NCBI RefSeq assembly: GCF_001417775.1
Contig: NZ_BBZJ01000020.1
Coordinates: 1 to 64,000 of the forward strand
Direction: 5' to 3'
Length of the DNA stretch: 64,000 nt
Origin: Streptomyces sp. TP-A0356
GTDB taxonomy: Bacteria; Actinomycetota; Actinomycetes; Streptomycetales; Streptomycetaceae
Under the pieces are notes generated by a model that saw nothing but the letters and a program-made list of their open reading frames with translations, did no database searches and was not told the DNA's origin. How positions within the stretch are numbered: the stretch's first letter is position 1; each line of letters opens with the position of its first letter. Both the position numbers and the translations under genes were made by a program. Of this stretch, positions 60,596-64,000 are shown piece after piece.

Positions 60596-63500
60596 GTGCC
60601 GGGTTTCACGCATCTGCACACCGTCTCCGGGTTCTCCCTGCGGTACGGAGCCTCACACCCGGAGCGGCTGGCCGAGCGTGCCGGTGAGCGGGGCATGGAC
60701 GCCCTCGCGCTCACCGACCGGGACACCCTCGCGGGCACGGTCCGGTTCGCCCGGGCCTGCGCGGCGGCGGGAGTCCGGCCGCTGTTCGGCGCGGAGCTGG
60801 CGGTGGGGGAGCCCGAGCCGGTACGGCGGGAGCGGCGCCGTATCCCCGTGCGCGGCGGTGCCTTCATCGACGAGTCGACACCCCGCGCGGTCTTCCTCGC
60901 CCGGGACGGCGCCCGCGGCTGGGCCGACCTGTGCCGGCTCGTCACCGCCGCCCACTCTCCCAAGCGCTCGGCTTCGCTCAAGCAGGGGGGAGCTCCGCCC
61001 GAGGGCCCGCCGCTGCTGCCCTGGGCCGACAATCACGCCGACGGTCTGACCGTCCTGCTCGGCCCCGCCTCCGACGTGGGGCGCGCCCTGGCCGCCGGGC
61101 GACCGGACCGCGCGGCCAGGTTCCTCGCGTTCTGGCGGGAGGTCTACGGCGACGCCCTGCGGCTGGAGGCCGTCTGGCACGGCCGTACCGGCACCGGTCC
61201 CGGCTCCCTGCGGCTGGCCGCCCGCACCGTCGGCTTCGCCGTCGAGCAGGGTGTCCGTCCCGTCCTCAGCAACGCCGTCCGGTATGCCGACCCCGGTCTG
61301 GGCCCGGTGGCCGACGTCCTGGACGCCGCCCGCCGGCTGGTCCCCGTCGACCCCACCAAGGAGCTGGACTCCGGCGAGGCCTGGCTCAAGGACGCGGGCG
61401 CCATGCTCAAGATCGCCGAGCGGGTCGTCGAGTCCGCGGGCTACCGCCGCGACACCGCGTACCGCCTGCTGGAGCAGACCCGGGCCACCGCCGCCGAGTG
61501 TCTGGTCGGCCCCGAGGACGACCTCGGCATCGGCACCGTCCACTTCCCCGAGCCGCATCTCGTCGGCGCCGACCGCCGCACCGCCCAGCGCACGCTCGCC
61601 TCCCGGGCGGCGGCGGGCATGGTGCTGCGCGGCTACGGGACCCGGCGCGCCTACTGGGAGCGGATGCACGAGGAGCTCGACATCATCGCCTACCACGGCT
61701 TCGCGTCCTACTTCCTGACCGTCGCCCAAGTGGTCGACGACGTACGGAGGATGGGCATCCGGGTCGCCGCGCGCGGCTCAGGCGCCGGTTCCCTCGTCAA
61801 CCACCTCCTCGGCATCGCGCACGCCGACCCGGTCGAGCACGGGCTGCTGATGGAGCGCTTCCTCTCCAAGCGGCGCCTGGCCCTGCCCGACATCGACATC
61901 GACGTGGAGTCCGCACGCCGCCTGGAGGTCTACCGCGCGATCATCGACCGGTTCGGCACCGAGCGGGTCGCGACGGTCGCGATGCCGGAGACGTACCGCG
62001 TCCGCCACGCGATCCGCGACGTGGGCGCGGCCCTGTCCATGGACCCGGCCGACATCGACCGCATCGCCAAGTCCTTCCCGCACATCCGCGCCCGCGACGC
62101 CCGCGCGGCGCTCGACGAACTGCCCGAGCTGCGCGAACTGGCGGGGGAGCGGGAGAAGTACGGCCGGCTCTGGGAGCTGGTCGAGGCCCTCGACGCCCTT
62201 CCGCGCGGAGTCGCCATGCACCCGTGCGGGGTCCTGCTCTCCGACGACTCCCTCCTCGCCCGTACGCCGGTCGTGCCGACCAGCGGTGAGGGCTTCCCCA
62301 TGTCGCAGTTCGACAAGGACGACGTCGAGGAGCTCGGGCTGCTCAAGCTCGACGTGCTCGGGGTACGGATGCAGTCCGCGATGGCGCACGCGGTCGCGGA
62401 GGTGCGGCGGACGACGGGGGAGCGGCTCGACCTGGACTCCCTCCCGCCGGGCGACCCTGCGACGTACCACCTCATCCGCTCCGCCGAGACGCTGGGCTGC
62501 TTCCAGATCGAGTCGCCTGGCCAGCGGGACCTGGTCGGGCGGCTCCAGCCGGCCACCTTTCACGACCTCGTCGTCGACATCTCGCTCTTCCGGCCCGGTC
62601 CGGTCGCCGCCGACATGGTGCGGCCGTTCATCGAGGCACGGCACGGGCGGGCACCCGTCCGCTATCCGCACCTCGACCTGGAGGAGCCGCTGAAGGAGAC
62701 GTACGGAGTCGTCGTCTTCCACGAGCAGATCATCCACATCCTGGACATCATGACCCGTTGCGGGCGCGACGAGGCGGACCGGGTGCGGCGCGGGCTGTCC
62801 GACCCGGAGTCGCAGGGGCGGATCCGGGTCTGGTTCGCCCAGCAGGCGGCGGCGAACGGCTACGACGCAGAAACGATTCATCGGACCTGGGAGATCGTCG
62901 AGGCCTTCGGCTCCTACGGCTTCTGCAAGGCGCATGCGGTCGCCTTCGCCGTACCGACGTACCAGTCGGCGTGGCTCAAGGCCCATCATCCGGCCGCCTT
63001 CTACGCGGGACTGCTCACGCACGACCCCGGGATGTATCCGAAGCGGCTGCTGCTGGCGGACGCGCGGCGCAGGGGCGTGCCGATCCTCCCGTTGGACGTG
63101 AACAGGTCGGGAGCCGCGCACCGTATCGAACTGGTGTCTGAGCAGCCTGGTTCTCCCGGGCGGTGGGGCCTGCGGCTCGCCCTCTCCGACGTGCACGGCA
63201 TCAGTGAGGCCGAGGCGGCACGGATCGAGGCCGGGCAGCCCTACGCCTCGCTGCTCGACTTCTGGGAGCGGGCGCGGCCGAGCCGTCCCATCGCCCAGCG
63301 GCTCGCGCAGGTGGGCGCGTTGGACGCGTTCGGTGCCAACCGCCGTGATCTCCAGCTGCACCTGACCGAGCTGCACCGGGGCGCCCGGGGTGCGGGCGGG
63401 GGCCAGCTCCCGCTGGGCGGCGGACGGAAGACCGCGTCGGCCGGGCTGCCCGACCTCTCCTCGGCCGAGCGGCTCAGTGCCGAGCTGGGTGTGCTCTCCA

Positions 63501-64000
63501 TGGACGCCTCGCGCAATCTGATGGACGACCACCGCGTGTTCCTCGACGAGTTGGGCGTGGTCTCGGCGCGCCGGCTGCGCTCGGCGCGGCACGGCGAGAC
63601 CGTGCTGGTCGCGGGCGCCAAGGCGGCGACCCAGACCCCGCCCATCCGCTCCGGCAAGCGGGTCATCTTCACCACCCTGGACGACGGCACGGGCCTGGTC
63701 GACCTCGCCTTCTTCGACGACTCCCACGACGCCTGCGCCCACACCGTCTTCCACTCCTGGCTGCTGCTCGTGCGCGGCGTCGTACAACGACGGGGGCCGC
63801 GCAGCCTCAGCGTGGTGGGCGCCGCGGCCTGGAACCTCGCCGAGCTGGCCGAGCTGCGCGCCGAGGGCGGACTCGACGTGGTGGCGGCGCGGCTGGCCGA
63901 ACCCGTCGTGCGGCAGCCGGACGGCGCCGGCGACGGCGACGCGGCGAAGGGCCGCCGTATCCGGATGTCCACGGGGTACGAGATGAACCCCTGGGCCGAT
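60596..64000 (+). CDS. Error-prone DNA polymerase DnaE2 (3' end beyond window)
   Basis: The frame is open from GTG 60596 (aggagg just upstream) to the window edge, 1135 codons; the family length is about 1150-1200, so only the last few dozen residues are missing. The PHP domain starts FTHLHTVSGFSLRYGASHPE. The polymerase core has RGSGAGSLVNHLLGIAHADP and the catalytic acids in LALPDIDIDVE, plus FHEQIIHILDIMTRCGRDEA and GFCKAHAVAFAVPTYQSAW. The end has an OB-fold (VLVAGAKAATQTPPIRSGKR). Start sequence and size point to DnaE2, an SOS-induced translesion polymerase, not the replicative DnaE1. Confidence 0.93.
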   Translation, partial: MPGFTHLHTVSGFSLRYGASHPERLAERAGERGMDALALTDRDTLAGTVRFARACAAAGVRPLFGAELAVGEPEPVRRERRRIPVRGGAFIDESTPRAVFLARDGARGWADLCRLVTAAHSPKRSASLKQGGAPPEGPPLLPWADNHADGLTVLLGPASDVGRALAAGRPDRAARFLAFWREVYGDALRLEAVWHGRTGTGPGSLRLAARTVGFAVEQGVRPVLSNAVRYADPGLGPVADVLDAARRLVPVDPTKELDSGEAWLKDAGAMLKIAERVVESAGYRRDTAYRLLEQTRATAAECLVGPEDDLGIGTVHFPEPHLVGADRRTAQRTLASRAAAGMVLRGYGTRRAYWERMHEELDIIAYHGFASYFLTVAQVVDDVRRMGIRVAARGSGAGSLVNHLLGIAHADPVEHGLLMERFLSKRRLALPDIDIDVESARRLEVYRAIIDRFGTERVATVAMPETYRVRHAIRDVGAALSMDPADIDRIAKSFPHIRARDARAALDELPELRELAGEREKYGRLWELVEALDALPRGVAMHPCGVLLSDDSLLARTPVVPTSGEGFPMSQFDKDDVEELGLLKLDVLGVRMQSAMAHAVAEVRRTTGERLDLDSLPPGDPATYHLIRSAETLGCFQIESPGQRDLVGRLQPATFHDLVVDISLFRPGPVAADMVRPFIEARHGRAPVRYPHLDLEEPLKETYGVVVFHEQIIHILDIMTRCGRDEADRVRRGLSDPESQGRIRVWFAQQAAANGYDAETIHRTWEIVEAFGSYGFCKAHAVAFAVPTYQSAWLKAHHPAAFYAGLLTHDPGMYPKRLLLADARRRGVPILPLDVNRSGAAHRIELVSEQPGSPGRWGLRLALSDVHGISEAEAARIEAGQPYASLLDFWERARPSRPIAQRLAQVGALDAFGANRRDLQLHLTELHRGARGAGGGQLPLGGGRKTASAGLPDLSSAERLSAELGVLSMDASRNLMDDHRVFLDELGVVSARRLRSARHGETVLVAGAKAATQTPPIRSGKRVIFTTLDDGTGLVDLAFFDDSHDACAHTVFHSWLLLVRGVVQRRGPRSLSVVGAAAWNLAELAELRAEGGLDVVAARLAEPVVRQPDGAGDGDAAKGRRIRMSTGYEMNPWAD

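Noticed and set aside
61778..63787. Long minus-strand frame opposite dnaE2
   Set aside because: It is the usual high-GC antisense shadow; dnaE2 motifs are complete on the plus strand.

Overview
The window is a piece of a high-GC actinobacterial chromosome, almost certainly Streptomyces. Codon third positions are nearly all G or C, GTG and TTG starts are common, and many genes are coupled through ATGA, GTGA or TTGA overlaps. The core gene order tlyA-nadK-recN ... pyrG-Nudix ... parA-like-scpA-scpB-rluB ... cmk-der is the conserved actinobacterial one, also known from Mycobacterium tuberculosis Rv1694-Rv1713. A SepF-like protein, an Rpf-like LysM protein, streptogrisin-type proteases and dnaE2 also fit Streptomyces.

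Layout. 1-241: end of an rRNA operon (23S-5S spacer, 5S rRNA, strong terminator). 317-4592: an Arg/Asp/Gly-repeat TPR protein, a DUF1015 protein and a HAD phosphatase. 4624-7701: an iron-box-controlled siderophore-type ABC importer (two permeases and an ATPase, no binding protein). 7724-12056: SCP2-like protein, small acidic protein, tlyA, nadK, recN. 12396-18679: glycosyltransferase, PucR regulator, FAD oxidoreductase and GH15 enzyme. 19094-21468: pyrG and a Nudix hydrolase. 21488-22120: a non-coding mosaic of GC-rich repeats where other actinobacteria carry xerD. 22280-25609: a STAND/TPR protein and ald. 25977-30880: the chromosome-organisation operon parA-like, RHH partner, scpA, scpB, rluB. 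31016-32754: an NrtR regulator and an ADP-ribosylglycohydrolase behind a promoter that carries a clear palindrome. 32770-37973: Rieske lipoprotein, chorismate mutase, prephenate dehydrogenase, cmk, an acyltransferase and der. 38037-40496: two poorly characterised genes and an Rpf-like secreted protein.

40560-42117 is a patch of gene decay: frameshifted fragments and a glycosyltransferase that keeps its frame but has lost two internal blocks. From 42114 the genes are accessory: WYL regulator, I78 inhibitor, PAP2 phosphatase, membrane mannosyltransferase, MFS exporter, glutaryl-CoA dehydrogenase-like enzyme, SepF-like protein, a protein with a striking Cys-rich tail, and a membrane sensor whose kinase domain is degenerate. 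54693-57608 is a small redox cluster (50-aa ORF, FAD/NAD(P)-binding protein, remnant of a flavin monooxygenase, DUF1684 protein). 57819-60360 holds two tandem S1 proteases. The window ends inside dnaE2, which has a LexA-box-like site upstream.

I see no tRNA, CRISPR array, insertion sequence or prophage. The most unusual points are the repeat mosaic replacing xerD, the NrtR operator overlapping a promoter, the double-deleted glycosyltransferase, the monooxygenase remnant, the Cys-rich tail, and a 13-base element shared upstream of the two proteases. No single new multi-gene defence or mobile system is evident.
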